64,000 nt of DNA from Bradyrhizobium forestalis (lineage in GTDB: Bacteria; Pseudomonadota; Alphaproteobacteria; Rhizobiales; Xanthobacteraceae), in contig NZ_PGVG01000041.1 of NCBI RefSeq assembly GCF_002795245.1, positions 1 through 64,000 of the forward strand. The letters run 5' to 3'. Below the pieces are notes generated by a model. It made no database searches. It was not told the origin of the DNA and was given only the letters and a program-made list of their open reading frames with translations. This document shows positions 44,473 to 53,590 of the stretch, one piece after another; within the stretch, counting starts at the first letter, position 1, and every line of letters starts with the position of its first letter. The position numbers were made by a program, and so were the translations under genes.

Positions 44473-45789
44473 ATGGACATGGACCTCAAAGACTTCATGG
44501 AGTTCGTGCAGACGACCGCACGCAGCGTCGGGGCGGAAATCTCCTCACCCTGGTTCTACCTGCAATTCGGTCTCATCCTGACCGCGGCCGGCATCGCCTA
44601 TGCCGCAGAGGCCGCCATTCGCAGCCGTGTCGACATGACATCGCTGGCGATGCGCTGGCCGCTGCCGCTCCGGCATTTCGTCCGGGTGATGGTCTCCAGC
44701 GCCTCGACGGCGGTGTTCACGCTGCTCGTGATCATCTCGCGCGTGGTGATGTACCACGCGACCTGGCCGAGCCGCAGCTATCTCCTGATGGTCGCAGCCA
44801 AGCTGGGCTTCGCCTGGCTCGTGATCCGGCTCGTGACCTCGGTGCTGCGCAACGCCTTCATCGTCAAGCTGGTGTCGATCACGGCCTGGTTCGTCGCCGC
44901 GCTCTCCATCGTCGGCCAGCTCGATGCGACGGTCGACCTGCTGGATTCCTTCGCGATCGTGCTCGGCGGGTTGCGACTGACCCCGCTGCTGGCGCTCAAG
45001 GCCGGCGCGCTGCTTCTCATCGCGCTATGGGCCACCAACATCGCCAGCAATTTCGCCGAGAGCCGGATCAACTCGACGACGGACCTGACGCCGTCGGTGC
45101 AGGTGCTGCTGGTCAAGATCATCCGCATCGGGCTTCTTGCCGTCGCAATTGTCATTGCGCTCGGCGCCGTCGGGATCGACCTGTCGGCGCTCGCGGTGTT
45201 CTCCGGCGCGGTCGGCGTCGGCATCGGTATCGGCCTGCAGAAGATCGTGGCCAACTTCATCTCGGGCATCATCCTGCTCGCCGACAAATCGGTGAAGCCC
45301 GGCGACCTCGTCACCATCGGCGACAATACCGGTCGCATCAGCGCGATGAAGACGCGCTATATTTCCGTCGCCGCCGGCGACGGCCGCGAATTCCTGGTGC
45401 CGAACGAGGATCTGGTGACGCAGAAGGTCGTCAACTGGACCTATACCGACAAGAACACGCTGGTGAAGATCGCCTTCGGCACTAATTACGACGCCGATCC
45501 GAAGCTGGTCTGCACGCTCGCCGCCGAGATCGCTGCCGCCCATCCGCGCGCGCAGAAGGGCAAGCCGCCGACCTGCATCCTGACCGAGTTCGCGGAGGCC
45601 GGGATGAAGTTCTCGCTGACCTTCTGGATCGCCGACCCCGACGGCATGGACAAGGTCAAGAGCGACGTGATGCTGGCGCTGTGGGAGGCGTTCAAGCGCG
45701 AGGGCATCCGGGTTCCCTACCCCGTCCGTGAAATCCGCATCCGCGGCGGCGCCCTGCCGGTGGAAACCACCGTAGAAGTCCCGAATTAG
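44473..45789 (+). CDS. Mechanosensitive ion channel (MscS family)
   Basis: A 438-residue channel with five or so membrane segments before the MscS pore helix. The pore/beta-domain signature is clear: AVGVGIGIGLQKIVANFISGIILL, then VKPGDLVTIGDNTGRISAMKTRYISV and NEDLVTQKVVNWT. MscS channels release solutes on hypo-osmotic shock. ATG at 44473 is preferred over an upstream in-frame ATG at 44398, since the first 25 residues would be polar and not channel-like. It starts 208 bases from the divergent antiporter gene, so the two may share osmotic control. Confidence 0.92.
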   Translation: MDMDLKDFMEFVQTTARSVGAEISSPWFYLQFGLILTAAGIAYAAEAAIRSRVDMTSLAMRWPLPLRHFVRVMVSSASTAVFTLLVIISRVVMYHATWPSRSYLLMVAAKLGFAWLVIRLVTSVLRNAFIVKLVSITAWFVAALSIVGQLDATVDLLDSFAIVLGGLRLTPLLALKAGALLLIALWATNIASNFAESRINSTTDLTPSVQVLLVKIIRIGLLAVAIVIALGAVGIDLSALAVFSGAVGVGIGIGLQKIVANFISGIILLADKSVKPGDLVTIGDNTGRISAMKTRYISVAAGDGREFLVPNEDLVTQKVVNWTYTDKNTLVKIAFGTNYDADPKLVCTLAAEIAAAHPRAQKGKPPTCILTEFAEAGMKFSLTFWIADPDGMDKVKSDVMLALWEAFKREGIRVPYPVREIRIRGGALPVETTVEVPN

Positions 45790-45911
45790 GCCGCTTTCGC
45801 CCCCAAGGCTGCCACCCTCGGCTTGCATGAAGGCCGCCAATCATTAAATTAGGGCGTGAAATCAAGCCTTTCCGCCGATACCGAGATCAGCCCCGAGAAG
45901 ATTTGACACGC

Positions 45912-46730
45912 ATGAGCTACGTCGAAGCCACCGATACCTCCCTGCGCAAGACCGGACAGATCAAGCTGCATGGGCCGAGCGCCTTTGCCGGCATGCGCAA
46001 GGCAGGTGCGCTGGTGGCGAAATGCCTCGACGAGCTCACTGACATCGTCGGGCCTGGCGTGCCGACCTCGCGCATCGACGAGTTCGTCCGCGACTTCGCC
46101 TTCAGCAACGGTGCCTATCCGGCAACGCTGATGTATCGCGGCTATCGCTACTCGACCTGCACCTCGCTCAACCACGTGGTCTGCCACGGCATGCCCGGCG
46201 ACCGTCCGCTGAAGGAAGGCGACATCGTCAACATCGACGTCACCTTCATCGTCGACGGCTGGTATGGCGATTCCAGCCGGATGTATGCGATCGGCCCGAT
46301 CGCGCGCAAGGCCGAGCGGCTGATCGAAGTCACCTATGAAGCGATGATGCGCGGCATCGCCGCGGTGAAGCCCGGCGCCACCACCGGCGACATCGGCCAC
46401 GCCATCCAGAGCTTTGTCGAGCCGCAGGGCATGAGCGTGGTGCGCGATTTCTGCGGCCATGGCCTCGGGCGCATGTTCCACGACGAGCCGAACATCATCC
46501 ATATCGGCCGGCCCGGCGAGGGCGTGCAGCTCAAACCCGGCATGTTCTTCACCATCGAGCCGATGATCAATCTCGGCAAGCCGCATGTGAAGATCCTCTC
46601 CGACGGCTGGACCGCCGTGACCCGCGACCGCTCGCTGTCGGCGCAGTTCGAGCACTCCGTCGGCGTCACCGCGACGGGCGTGGAGATTTTCACGCTGTCG
46701 GAGCGGCACGGCGAGAAGCAGATCGGGTGA
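45912..46730 (+). CDS. map: Type I methionine aminopeptidase
   Basis: A 272-residue M24 metallopeptidase that removes the initiator methionine. Metal ligands are visible: two Asp in IDVTFIVDGWYGDSSR, His in CGHGLGRMFHDEP, Glu in FTIEPMIN and Glu in FEHSVGVT. The first eleven or so residues are extra compared with the shortest bacterial forms. ATG at 45912 has GAGAAG upstream; an in-frame TTG at 45903 is less likely. A palindromic repeat follows the stop. Confidence 0.96.
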   Translation: MSYVEATDTSLRKTGQIKLHGPSAFAGMRKAGALVAKCLDELTDIVGPGVPTSRIDEFVRDFAFSNGAYPATLMYRGYRYSTCTSLNHVVCHGMPGDRPLKEGDIVNIDVTFIVDGWYGDSSRMYAIGPIARKAERLIEVTYEAMMRGIAAVKPGATTGDIGHAIQSFVEPQGMSVVRDFCGHGLGRMFHDEPNIIHIGRPGEGVQLKPGMFFTIEPMINLGKPHVKILSDGWTAVTRDRSLSAQFEHSVGVTATGVEIFTLSERHGEKQIG

Positions 46731-46755
46731 TTGCCGGCACCGCGCCATCTCCGTC

Positions 46756-46863
46756 GTCATTCCGGGGTGCGACGAAGTCGCAAGCCCGGAATCCATCGTA
46801 CGGCATACCTTGGAGGTAAATGGATTCCGGGCTCGCGCCCAAATGGGCGCGCCCCGGAATGAC
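46756..46863. repeat. Palindromic repeat, GTCATTCCGGGG type
   Basis: GTCATTCCGGGGTGCG pairs with CGCGCCCCGGAATGAC, with inner arms GCCCGGAATCCAT and ATGGATTCCGGGC. It lies between the convergent map and Ada-like genes. Confidence 0.8.
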
Positions 46864-46885
46864 GGATGAGAGAGCCGTTCTCATG

Positions 46886-47485
46886 TCACCCTCGCCGGCG
46901 GCGGAATGACGATGGCGGCCTTTTGTAGGTCGCAGCAAACGCGTCGTTAAAACGGCGCACGCTGCCGAAGCCGGCCGCAAACGCAATCTCCGCCAAATTC
47001 ATATCCGTCTGGTCGATAAGCCTCTTGGCTTCCTGCACGCGCCGCGTCGCCGCGATCTCGCTGGGGCTCGCCCCGGCATGGCGCATGAATAGACGCAGGA
47101 GATGGCGCGGCCCGACGCCAAGCGCGTCCGCAAGATCCGTCATGGACGCCCGATCCAGAAAGCCGTCGTGGATCAACCGCATGCCGCGCGCAACCGTGGT
47201 CGCCGTTCCCATCCAGGCTGGAGAGCCCGGCGCAGCTTCCGGCCGGCAGCGCAGGCACGGGCGAAAGCCGGCCCGCTCGGCGGCCGCCGCGGTCGCATAG
47301 AAGGTGACGTTCTCAGAGCGGGCCGGACGCACCGGACAAACCGGCCGGCAATAGATGCGCGTCGAGCGAACGCCGGAGAAGAACAGGCCATCGAAAGCGC
47401 GCGCCCGCGCGAGGCGCGCCCGATCGCAGGTTTCCCAATCGAGATGCGGTGGCAGCGTTTGCCGATGCGCCGAGCCTGTCGTCAT
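46886..47485 (-). CDS. Ada-type methyl-phosphotriester domain fused to AraC HTH (AdaA-like)
   Basis: A 199-residue protein. The Ada metal-binding domain has the four zinc cysteines C46 and C50 (IYCRPVCPVRPARSENVTFY) and C77 and C80 (FRPCLRCRPE); C46 is the expected methyl acceptor. The AraC-type helix-turn-helix pair follows (DLADALGVGPRHLLRLFMRHAG and IAFAAGFGSVRRFNDAFAATY). The methylguanine methyltransferase or AlkA glycosylase domain often fused behind is missing: the protein stops exactly at the end of the HTH (FRRRRG). It may be an AdaA-like regulator or a truncated Ada-AlkA fusion. Divergent from the EamA exporter. Confidence 0.88.
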   Translation of the reverse strand: MTTGSAHRQTLPPHLDWETCDRARLARARAFDGLFFSGVRSTRIYCRPVCPVRPARSENVTFYATAAAAERAGFRPCLRCRPEAAPGSPAWMGTATTVARGMRLIHDGFLDRASMTDLADALGVGPRHLLRLFMRHAGASPSEIAATRRVQEAKRLIDQTDMNLAEIAFAAGFGSVRRFNDAFAATYKRPPSSFRRRRG

Positions 47486-47616
47486 GGCGAAATCATAATT
47501 TCAAGGCGCCCCGCCGAGTAGCTGAAATCGGACTCGACCGGGCGATGAGGTCCGAATTCAGCCAGCCTGCATCGCCGCTCCGGATCATGGTGTCGATGGA
47601 TCCCGGAGCAGATCGC

Positions 47617-48537
47617 ATGAGCACACAGGCGCAACAGACAACATCAGGGCAAACCCGTCTCGCGTTCGAGATCGGGCTCCTGCTGCTTCTCTCCGTGATC
47701 TGGGGCAGCTCGTTCACGCTCATCAAGGTCGCGCTTCCGACAATCCCGCCCTTCACGATGGTCGCGGCGCGGGTGACGATCGCGGCTGTTCTCTTGGTCC
47801 TGACCGCTCTCGCGCAGGGACACGCCCTGCCGCGCCAGGGGCCGGTGTGGGCGGCTTTCGTCGTGCAAGGGCTGCTGCAAAGCGCGCTGCCCTTCACCCT
47901 GATCAGTTGGGGCGAGGCCCATATCACAAGCGGTCTCGCCGGCGTACTCAATGCGACCCCGCCGATGTTCGTGCTTGCGATCGCGGTGTCGGCCGGACGC
48001 GGGCGAGAGGCGATCAGCGGCCGCAAGATCATCGGCGTTGCGCTGGGCTTGGCGGGCGTCGCCCTGACGATGCGGGTTGACGCGCGCTCGGGGTTCGGCA
48101 CCGCCGTGCCGCTGGCGCAGGCTGCCGTGCTGGCCGCGAGCTTCTGCTACGCGCTCGCGCCGATCTGGGGGCAGCGGTTCGCGGGCCTTCCCGCGATCGT
48201 CACGGCGGCCGGCGCGATGAGCTGCGCCGCGGCCCTGATGCTGCCCATCGCCGCTGTCCTCGATCGGCCCTGGACACGGGCGCCGACGATGCAGGCGATC
48301 ACGGCGGTGCTCGGCCTGGCGATCGTCTGCACCGCGCTCGCCATGGTGATCTATTTCCGCCTGATCCATACGCTTGGCCCGCTCGGCACGACGAGCGGCA
48401 GCTACCTGCGCGCCGGCTTCGCCGTGGCGCTTGGGACCACGCTCCTTGGCGAGAGCTTCACATGGTCGATGCTGGCCGGTATGATGCTCATCGTCATCGG
48501 CGTCATGGCGGTAACCGCTCCCATGCGGAAGCCATGA
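47617..48537 (+). CDS. EamA/DMT-family transporter
   Basis: A 306-residue transporter with ten hydrophobic segments and typical EamA wording: IWGSSFTLIKVALPTIPP, GEAHITSGLAGVLNATPPMF, and LRAGFAVALGTTLLGESFTWSMLAGMMLIVIGV. ATG at 47617 has GGAG nine bases upstream; longer in-frame starts would run into the divergent Ada gene. Substrate unknown. It and the Ada-like regulator share an upstream region, so the regulator might control it, but no site was seen. Confidence 0.85.
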   Translation: MSTQAQQTTSGQTRLAFEIGLLLLLSVIWGSSFTLIKVALPTIPPFTMVAARVTIAAVLLVLTALAQGHALPRQGPVWAAFVVQGLLQSALPFTLISWGEAHITSGLAGVLNATPPMFVLAIAVSAGRGREAISGRKIIGVALGLAGVALTMRVDARSGFGTAVPLAQAAVLAASFCYALAPIWGQRFAGLPAIVTAAGAMSCAAALMLPIAAVLDRPWTRAPTMQAITAVLGLAIVCTALAMVIYFRLIHTLGPLGTTSGSYLRAGFAVALGTTLLGESFTWSMLAGMMLIVIGVMAVTAPMRKP

Positions 48538-48592
48538 GAGTAGTGCAATTGCCGGTTGAAAAATTCCGTCGACAAGGCAATGCTGGCGGCCC

Positions 48593-49306
48593 ATGCCCGC
48601 CAAGCCAGACCACGACAAGAGCAAGCCTGAGGACACGCCGCACTATCTCGGCCATCGCGAGCGGCTGCGCGAGCGCTTCTACAGCGCGGGCGCGGATGCG
48701 CTCAGCGACTACGAGCTGCTCGAGATGGCGCTGTTTCCGGCGCTGCCGCGGCGCGACACGAAACCTCTGGCAAAGACGCTGATCAAGACGTTCGGCTCGT
48801 TCGCCGAGGTCGTTCACGCGCCGGTGGCGCGCTTACGCGAGGTCGACGGGGTCGGCGAATCCGCGATCAACCAGCTCAAGCTGATTGCCGCGGCGGCGCA
48901 TCGCGTCGCCAAGGGCGGGGTCAACGGCCGCAACGCGCTGTCGTCCTGGAACGAGGTGATCGACTATTGCCGCACCAGCATGGCGTTTGCCGACAAGGAG
49001 CAGTTCCGCCTGCTCTTCCTCGACAAGCGCAACCAGCTGATCGCCGACGAGGTGCAGCAGACCGGCACCGTCGACCACACCCCGGTCTACCCGCGCGAGG
49101 TGATCAAGCGCGCGCTCGAACTGTCTGCGACCGCCCTGATCCTGGTGCACAACCATCCCTCAGGCGATCCCTCGCCGTCACAGGCCGACATCCAGATGAC
49201 GAAGGCGATCATCGACATCGCAAAACCGCTCGGGATTGCCGTGCACGACCACATCATTGTGGGCAAGAATGGAAATGCGAGCCTGAAGGGGATGCGGTTG
49301 ATCTGA
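48593..49306 (+). CDS. radC: RadC-family JAB/MPN-domain protein
   Basis: A 237-residue RadC homologue: N-terminal helix-hairpin-helix (LREVDGVGESAINQLK) and C-terminal JAMM-type metalloprotease-like domain with H186, H188 and D199 (VHNHPSGDPSPSQAD). Despite the name its role in repair is not established. The last 161 bases (49146-49306) are repeated at 55726-55886: nearly identical for the first 112 bases, divergent for the last 49. The C-terminal end here (KNGNASLKGMRLI) therefore may have arrived with the inserted transport operon. Confidence 0.93.
   Translation: MPAKPDHDKSKPEDTPHYLGHRERLRERFYSAGADALSDYELLEMALFPALPRRDTKPLAKTLIKTFGSFAEVVHAPVARLREVDGVGESAINQLKLIAAAAHRVAKGGVNGRNALSSWNEVIDYCRTSMAFADKEQFRLLFLDKRNQLIADEVQQTGTVDHTPVYPREVIKRALELSATALILVHNHPSGDPSPSQADIQMTKAIIDIAKPLGIAVHDHIIVGKNGNASLKGMRLI
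49146..49306 (+). repeat. radC 3' direct repeat, left copy
   Basis: 161 bases at the end of radC. Compared with 55726-55886 there are no gaps; one mismatch lies within 49146-49257 and about fifteen within 49258-49306. The abrupt change in identity points to a recombination boundary near 49257. Confidence 0.9.
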
Positions 49307-49688
49307 GTGGCCGGATGGACCTTACGTTGTCCCTAATGCCTAGGCCGCCTGCGGTAGCGACGAGATCGACCCGACGGTCGAGCGGTGCGTGCAAGGCTTC
49401 GACCGCACCTTGCACGACCGGCTGCTCGAATTGGTCGTTCGCAACTGCACACAATGCACAGCCGTAGAACGCCAACAGGCCGAGGACATGCGCCGACGGC
49501 TGCCGGATGGCTGGCATCCGGTCCGTCAGCCGGGCCGAAGCATCCAAGGCATTGGTCCAAATTGTCACAACGCCGAGATTGGGTTTGACTCGCGGCCAAA
49601 AGACTCAGGAGAATCAAGACGTAATTGGAGGCAGATCCGGCTAAGCGGCTGAAAGGCCGCCTGTGAGCTGACGGGCGAGTAGCGCGCT
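49307..49688. other. Gene-free stretch between radC and the oligopeptide transporter operon
   Basis: No gene that I can support in these 382 bases, no integrase, and no tRNA. Open frames here lack family character. It forms the left inner flank of the inserted segment and should hold the operon promoter. Confidence 0.5.
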
Positions 49689-50690
49689 GTGTCCAGGCTT
49701 CTCGAGATCGACAGTCTGCAAACCTACTTCTTCTCGGCAGCCGGTGTGGTCAAGGCCGTCGACGGCATCAGCTTTGATGTCAATCAGGGCGAGACGATCG
49801 CCGTCGTGGGTGAATCGGGATGCGGCAAGTCCGTCAGCGCGCTCTCGATCCTGCGGCTGGTCGCCGATCCGCCCGGGCGCATCATTGGCGGCAGCATTCG
49901 CTTCCAGGACAGAGACCTTCTCAAGCTGAGCGACGAGGAAATCCGAGGGGTCCGCGGCAGGGACATTGCCATGGTGTTTCAGGAGCCGATGACCTCGCTC
50001 AATCCGGTCCTGACGATCGGGCGGCAGCTCACCGAGACCATGGAGCAGCATCTCGATATGACGCGGGACCAGGCGGTCGCGCGTGCAATCGAGCTGTTGA
50101 GCATGGTCGGGATTTCCGATCCCGCGCGCCGGCTGAAGCAGTACCCACACCACTTCAGCGGCGGGATGCGTCAGCGGGTCATGATCGCCATGGCCCTGTG
50201 CTGCGAACCCAAGCTGATCATCGCCGACGAGCCGACGACTGCGCTCGACGTGACGGTTCAGGCGCAGATTCTCGAGCTCATGAAGGATCTGACGCAGCGT
50301 CTGGGCGTGGCGTTGATCATCATCACCCACAACCTTGGCATCGTCGCGCGCTATGCCGACAGGGTCAATGTCATGTACGCGGGCAGGATCATCGAGAGTG
50401 GTACCGCGCACGACATCTATCACTGTCCCCGCCATCCCTACACGCTGGCGCTGCTGCGATCGGTGCCGCGCTTGGATCGGCCGCGCCGGGCTCGGCTCGA
50501 CCCGGTGCAGGGACAGCCGCCCGACCTTTCGCGTCTCGGCGCCGGCTGCTCGTTCCATCCGCGCTGCGGCTTTGCGGTTGCGCGCTGTGCAGACCAGTCG
50601 CCGGAATTGGAGCCGGTCGATGGCGGCGATCATGTCGCGGCGTGCTGGGAGGCAGCCAACGTAGCCGGATCGCTGACGAGGTCATCATGA
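49689..50690 (+). CDS. Dipeptide/oligopeptide ABC transporter ATP-binding protein (DppD/OppD type)
   Basis: A 333-residue ATPase: Walker A GESGCGKS (about 41-48), EPMTSLNPVLTIGRQLTE, signature HFSGGMRQRVMIAMAL, Walker B LIIADEPTTALDVTVQAQ, H loop ITHNLG, and the C-terminal oligopeptide-transporter extension with the cysteine cluster GAGCSFHPRCGFAVARCADQSP that in related proteins holds an iron-sulfur cluster. Start is GTG at 49689. The stop overlaps the next start (ATGA), and the five genes to 55487 form one operon in the usual order except that the ATPases come first. Confidence 0.92.
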   Translation: MSRLLEIDSLQTYFFSAAGVVKAVDGISFDVNQGETIAVVGESGCGKSVSALSILRLVADPPGRIIGGSIRFQDRDLLKLSDEEIRGVRGRDIAMVFQEPMTSLNPVLTIGRQLTETMEQHLDMTRDQAVARAIELLSMVGISDPARRLKQYPHHFSGGMRQRVMIAMALCCEPKLIIADEPTTALDVTVQAQILELMKDLTQRLGVALIIITHNLGIVARYADRVNVMYAGRIIESGTAHDIYHCPRHPYTLALLRSVPRLDRPRRARLDPVQGQPPDLSRLGAGCSFHPRCGFAVARCADQSPELEPVDGGDHVAACWEAANVAGSLTRSS

Positions 50691-51784
50691 CCAACATGGA
50701 ATCAACCGGTGCGGCAGGCCAGAGCGCCGAGGCGGCGATGCAGGTATCGACGCTCGTCCCGGACACAGCGCTCGAGCAGAGGCGTCAGTCGGAACGGCGC
50801 TTCGCGCTTGCGCCGGATCTGGTTACGGTTCGCAACCTGAAAATGCACTTTCCGGTGACAGAGGGCGCTCTTTTCAACAAGGTGGCAGCTCACGTGAGAG
50901 CTGTCGACGGAATCAGCTTCACCATTCGCAAGGGTGAGACGCTCGGACTGGTCGGCGAGTCGGGTTGCGGCAAGACCACAACAGGCCGATGCATCCTGCG
51001 GCTCGATCATCCGACCGGAGGCGAGATCCTGTTCGACGGCAAGAATCTGGTCGACCTCGATGACAAGTCGATGCGGGCACTCCGGCGGAAGATCCAGGTC
51101 ATCTTCCAGGATCCTTACAGCTCCCTCAATCCGCGCATGAAGATCGGGGAGATCATTTCCGAGCCGATGAAGGTGCACCGTACCGAGCCGAACAAGGCAG
51201 CGCGCGATGCGCGGGTCATGGAACTGCTCAACATGTGCGGCCTCGACCCCAGGTTTGCCGATCGCTATCCCCACGAAATGAGCGGAGGCCAGCGCCAGCG
51301 CGTCGGCATCGCACGCGCCCTGTCGGTGCGTCCGGAATTCATCATCTGCGACGAGGCGATCTCGGCCCTGGATGTGTCGATTCAGGCGCAGATCATCAAT
51401 CTGCTGGAGGATCTGCGGGATCAGTTCGGACTGACCTACCTGTTCATCGCGCACGATCTCAGCGTCGTTCGGCACCTGTGCCATCGCGTTGCCGTCATGT
51501 ATCTCGGCAAGATCGTCGAGCTGGCGGAATGCGACGAGTTGTACGGCAATCCTCTGCACCCCTATACTCAGGCGCTTCTCGCGGCCGTGCCGGTGCCGGA
51601 CCCTGACATGGAGAAGGTGCGCTCCTATCGTATCGTCAAAGGCGAAGTGCCGAGCCCGATGAATCCGCCGAGCGGATGCGTGTTTCATCCGCGCTGCCCG
51701 CTTGCCGTCGAGAACTGTGCGAAGACCGTCCCGGAGTTTCGGGAACTGCGACCCGGCCATTGGGTGGCTTGCTCCGTCATTTGA
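50687..51784 (+). CDS. Dipeptide/oligopeptide ABC transporter ATP-binding protein (DppF/OppF type)
   Basis: A 365-residue ATPase, the partner of the preceding subunit. It has an about 45-residue N-terminal extension before LVTVRNLKMHFPVTEGALFNK. Visible motifs: Walker A GESGCGKTT, QDPYSSLNPRMKIGEIISEP, signature MSGGQRQRVGIARAL, Walker B FIICDEAISALDVSIQAQ, and the C-terminal PSGCVFHPRCPLAVENCAKTVP. Note DEAISALD, a common variant of DEPVSALD in OppF. ATG at 50687 overlaps the stop of the DppD-type gene. Confidence 0.92.
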   Translation: MTNMESTGAAGQSAEAAMQVSTLVPDTALEQRRQSERRFALAPDLVTVRNLKMHFPVTEGALFNKVAAHVRAVDGISFTIRKGETLGLVGESGCGKTTTGRCILRLDHPTGGEILFDGKNLVDLDDKSMRALRRKIQVIFQDPYSSLNPRMKIGEIISEPMKVHRTEPNKAARDARVMELLNMCGLDPRFADRYPHEMSGGQRQRVGIARALSVRPEFIICDEAISALDVSIQAQIINLLEDLRDQFGLTYLFIAHDLSVVRHLCHRVAVMYLGKIVELAECDELYGNPLHPYTQALLAAVPVPDPDMEKVRSYRIVKGEVPSPMNPPSGCVFHPRCPLAVENCAKTVPEFRELRPGHWVACSVI

Positions 51785-51874
51785 AGGCCCCGTCAGAAGG
51801 GCGACCAGGCCTGAGGGCGTAAGACCCTCGGTGCTTCGAAAACAGGGAGAATGCGTTTCAGAGGAGGAGAGATC

Positions 51875-53488
51875 ATGAAACTGTCGAGATATCTCAGACC
51901 CGTGCCGATCGCGGCGGTCGGAGCGGCCATCGCGATCGGCTTCGCCGGACCCCCGGTTCAGGCTGCGCCGAAACAGGGCGGGACACTGAATTTTGTGGTA
52001 CCGGACGAGCCGCCGAGCTGGGACGGTCACCGCGAGACGACGTTCGCGCTAATCCATCCTTTTGCGCCGTTCTACAGCGTGCTCATCAAGGTCAACCCCG
52101 ACAATCCGTCCTCACCCACGGACTTCGTGTGCGACCTGTGCACGGAAATGCCGACTCCGGCCGACGGGGGCAAGACCTACACGTTCAAGATCAAGCCGGG
52201 CGTGAAATTCCACGATGGAACGCCATTGACGGCGCACGACATCGTCGCGTCGTTCAGGAAGATCATCTTCCCGCCGGAGGGCACGACCAGCGCACGCGTC
52301 GCCTTTTTCGTCATGGTCGACAGCGTGGAGGCGCCGGACGACCACACCGTCGTGTTCAAGCTCAAGTATCCATCGGGCGCCTTCATCCCGGCGCTGGCGA
52401 CGCCCTATAACTTCATCTACTCGAAGGCAAAGCTCGCCGAGGACATCCGCTGGTACGAGAAGAATGTCATGGGCTCGGGGCCCTTCAAGTTCGTAGGGCG
52501 AGAGGCCGGTGCCTACGTGCGCGGCGAGCGCAACAAGGATTACCATGTTGCCGGACTGCCTTATCTCGACGGCTTCGAGGCGATCTTCTCCAACAAGCAG
52601 GCGGTGCGCGTGCAGGCGATCCGCGGCGACCGGGCCGCAATCGAGTTCCGCGGCTTCCCGCCAAAGAGCCGCGACGATCTCGTCGCCGCGCTCGGCAAGG
52701 ACGTCACGGTCCAGGAGAGCGACTGGAACTGCGTGCTCCTGTTCACCCCCAACCACAGGAAGAAGCCGTTCGATGATGTCCGCGTTCGCCGGGCGCTCAC
52801 GCTGGGGGTCGACCGCTGGGGCGGTTCAGAGAGCCTTTCGCGCATCGCCATCGTCAAGGCAGTGGGCGGTGTCGCGTTCCCGGGTCACCCGCTGGCGGCG
52901 ACGAAAGTAGAACTCGAGCAGCTTCCCGGCTATTGGCCGGACATCAACAAGTCGCGTGCTGAGGCCAAGCGGCTGCTGCAGGAAGCCGGGGTCCCGGACC
53001 TGAAGTTTGTGTTGTGGAACCGCGCCGTCGATCAGCCCTACACAATCGTCGGCACGTGGCTCATCGACCAGTGGCGGCAGATCGGCGTGACAGTCGAGCA
53101 GAAGATGGAGCCGACCGGTCCGTTCTACGCGCGGCTCAGGTCGCAGGATTTCGACGTGACGGTGGACTTCAACTGCCAGTCGGTCGTCAACCCGCTGCTC
53201 GACATCGGCAAGTTCCTGTCGGAGGACATCGGCAACGAGAGCTATGGCGGGTACACCGATCGCGACCTCGACAAGATCTTCGAGGCGATGAACCGCACTT
53301 CCGACACGGCCGAGCAGCGCAAGCTGATGCGGCAGTTCGAGAAGCGTGTGCTCGATGAGCAGGCGCATTCGTTCGTCACACTGTGGTGGAATCGCATTAT
53401 CCCACACCGGTCCTACTTGAAGGGATGGAAGGTCAGTCCCAGCCATTACCTTAATCAGGACCTCGCCAACGTGTGGCTCGACAAGTAG
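51875..53488 (+). CDS. Extracellular solute-binding protein, family 5 (peptide/nickel type)
   Basis: A 537-residue periplasmic binding protein with a signal peptide (about 1-32, ending VQAAP) and family 5 motifs: GGTLNFVVPDEPPSWD, KTYTFKIKPGVKFHDGTPLTAHDIVASF, GSGPFKFVGREAGAYVRGERNKDYH, and FDDVRVRRALTLGVDR. Family members bind peptides, nickel or opines; the exact ligand cannot be read off. ATG at 51875 has a very strong ribosome site (GAGGAGGAGA), as usual for an abundant binding protein; this start is 90 bases after the OppF-type gene. Confidence 0.92.
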   Translation: MKLSRYLRPVPIAAVGAAIAIGFAGPPVQAAPKQGGTLNFVVPDEPPSWDGHRETTFALIHPFAPFYSVLIKVNPDNPSSPTDFVCDLCTEMPTPADGGKTYTFKIKPGVKFHDGTPLTAHDIVASFRKIIFPPEGTTSARVAFFVMVDSVEAPDDHTVVFKLKYPSGAFIPALATPYNFIYSKAKLAEDIRWYEKNVMGSGPFKFVGREAGAYVRGERNKDYHVAGLPYLDGFEAIFSNKQAVRVQAIRGDRAAIEFRGFPPKSRDDLVAALGKDVTVQESDWNCVLLFTPNHRKKPFDDVRVRRALTLGVDRWGGSESLSRIAIVKAVGGVAFPGHPLAATKVELEQLPGYWPDINKSRAEAKRLLQEAGVPDLKFVLWNRAVDQPYTIVGTWLIDQWRQIGVTVEQKMEPTGPFYARLRSQDFDVTVDFNCQSVVNPLLDIGKFLSEDIGNESYGGYTDRDLDKIFEAMNRTSDTAEQRKLMRQFEKRVLDEQAHSFVTLWWNRIIPHRSYLKGWKVSPSHYLNQDLANVWLDK

Positions 53489-53590
53489 CCGCCCGACGGC
53501 GGTTGGCGACGGCAGCCGTTTCCAGGTCCCCTGCCACAGCAAGGCAGTGGACGGGAAACGGCAGCGAGCGCGGGCAAGAGTGGTGCAACA

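Noticed and set aside
49254..49568. Minus-strand open frame between radC and the peptide transporter operon
   Set aside because: Overlaps radC, has no ribosome site and no family features; treated as non-coding.
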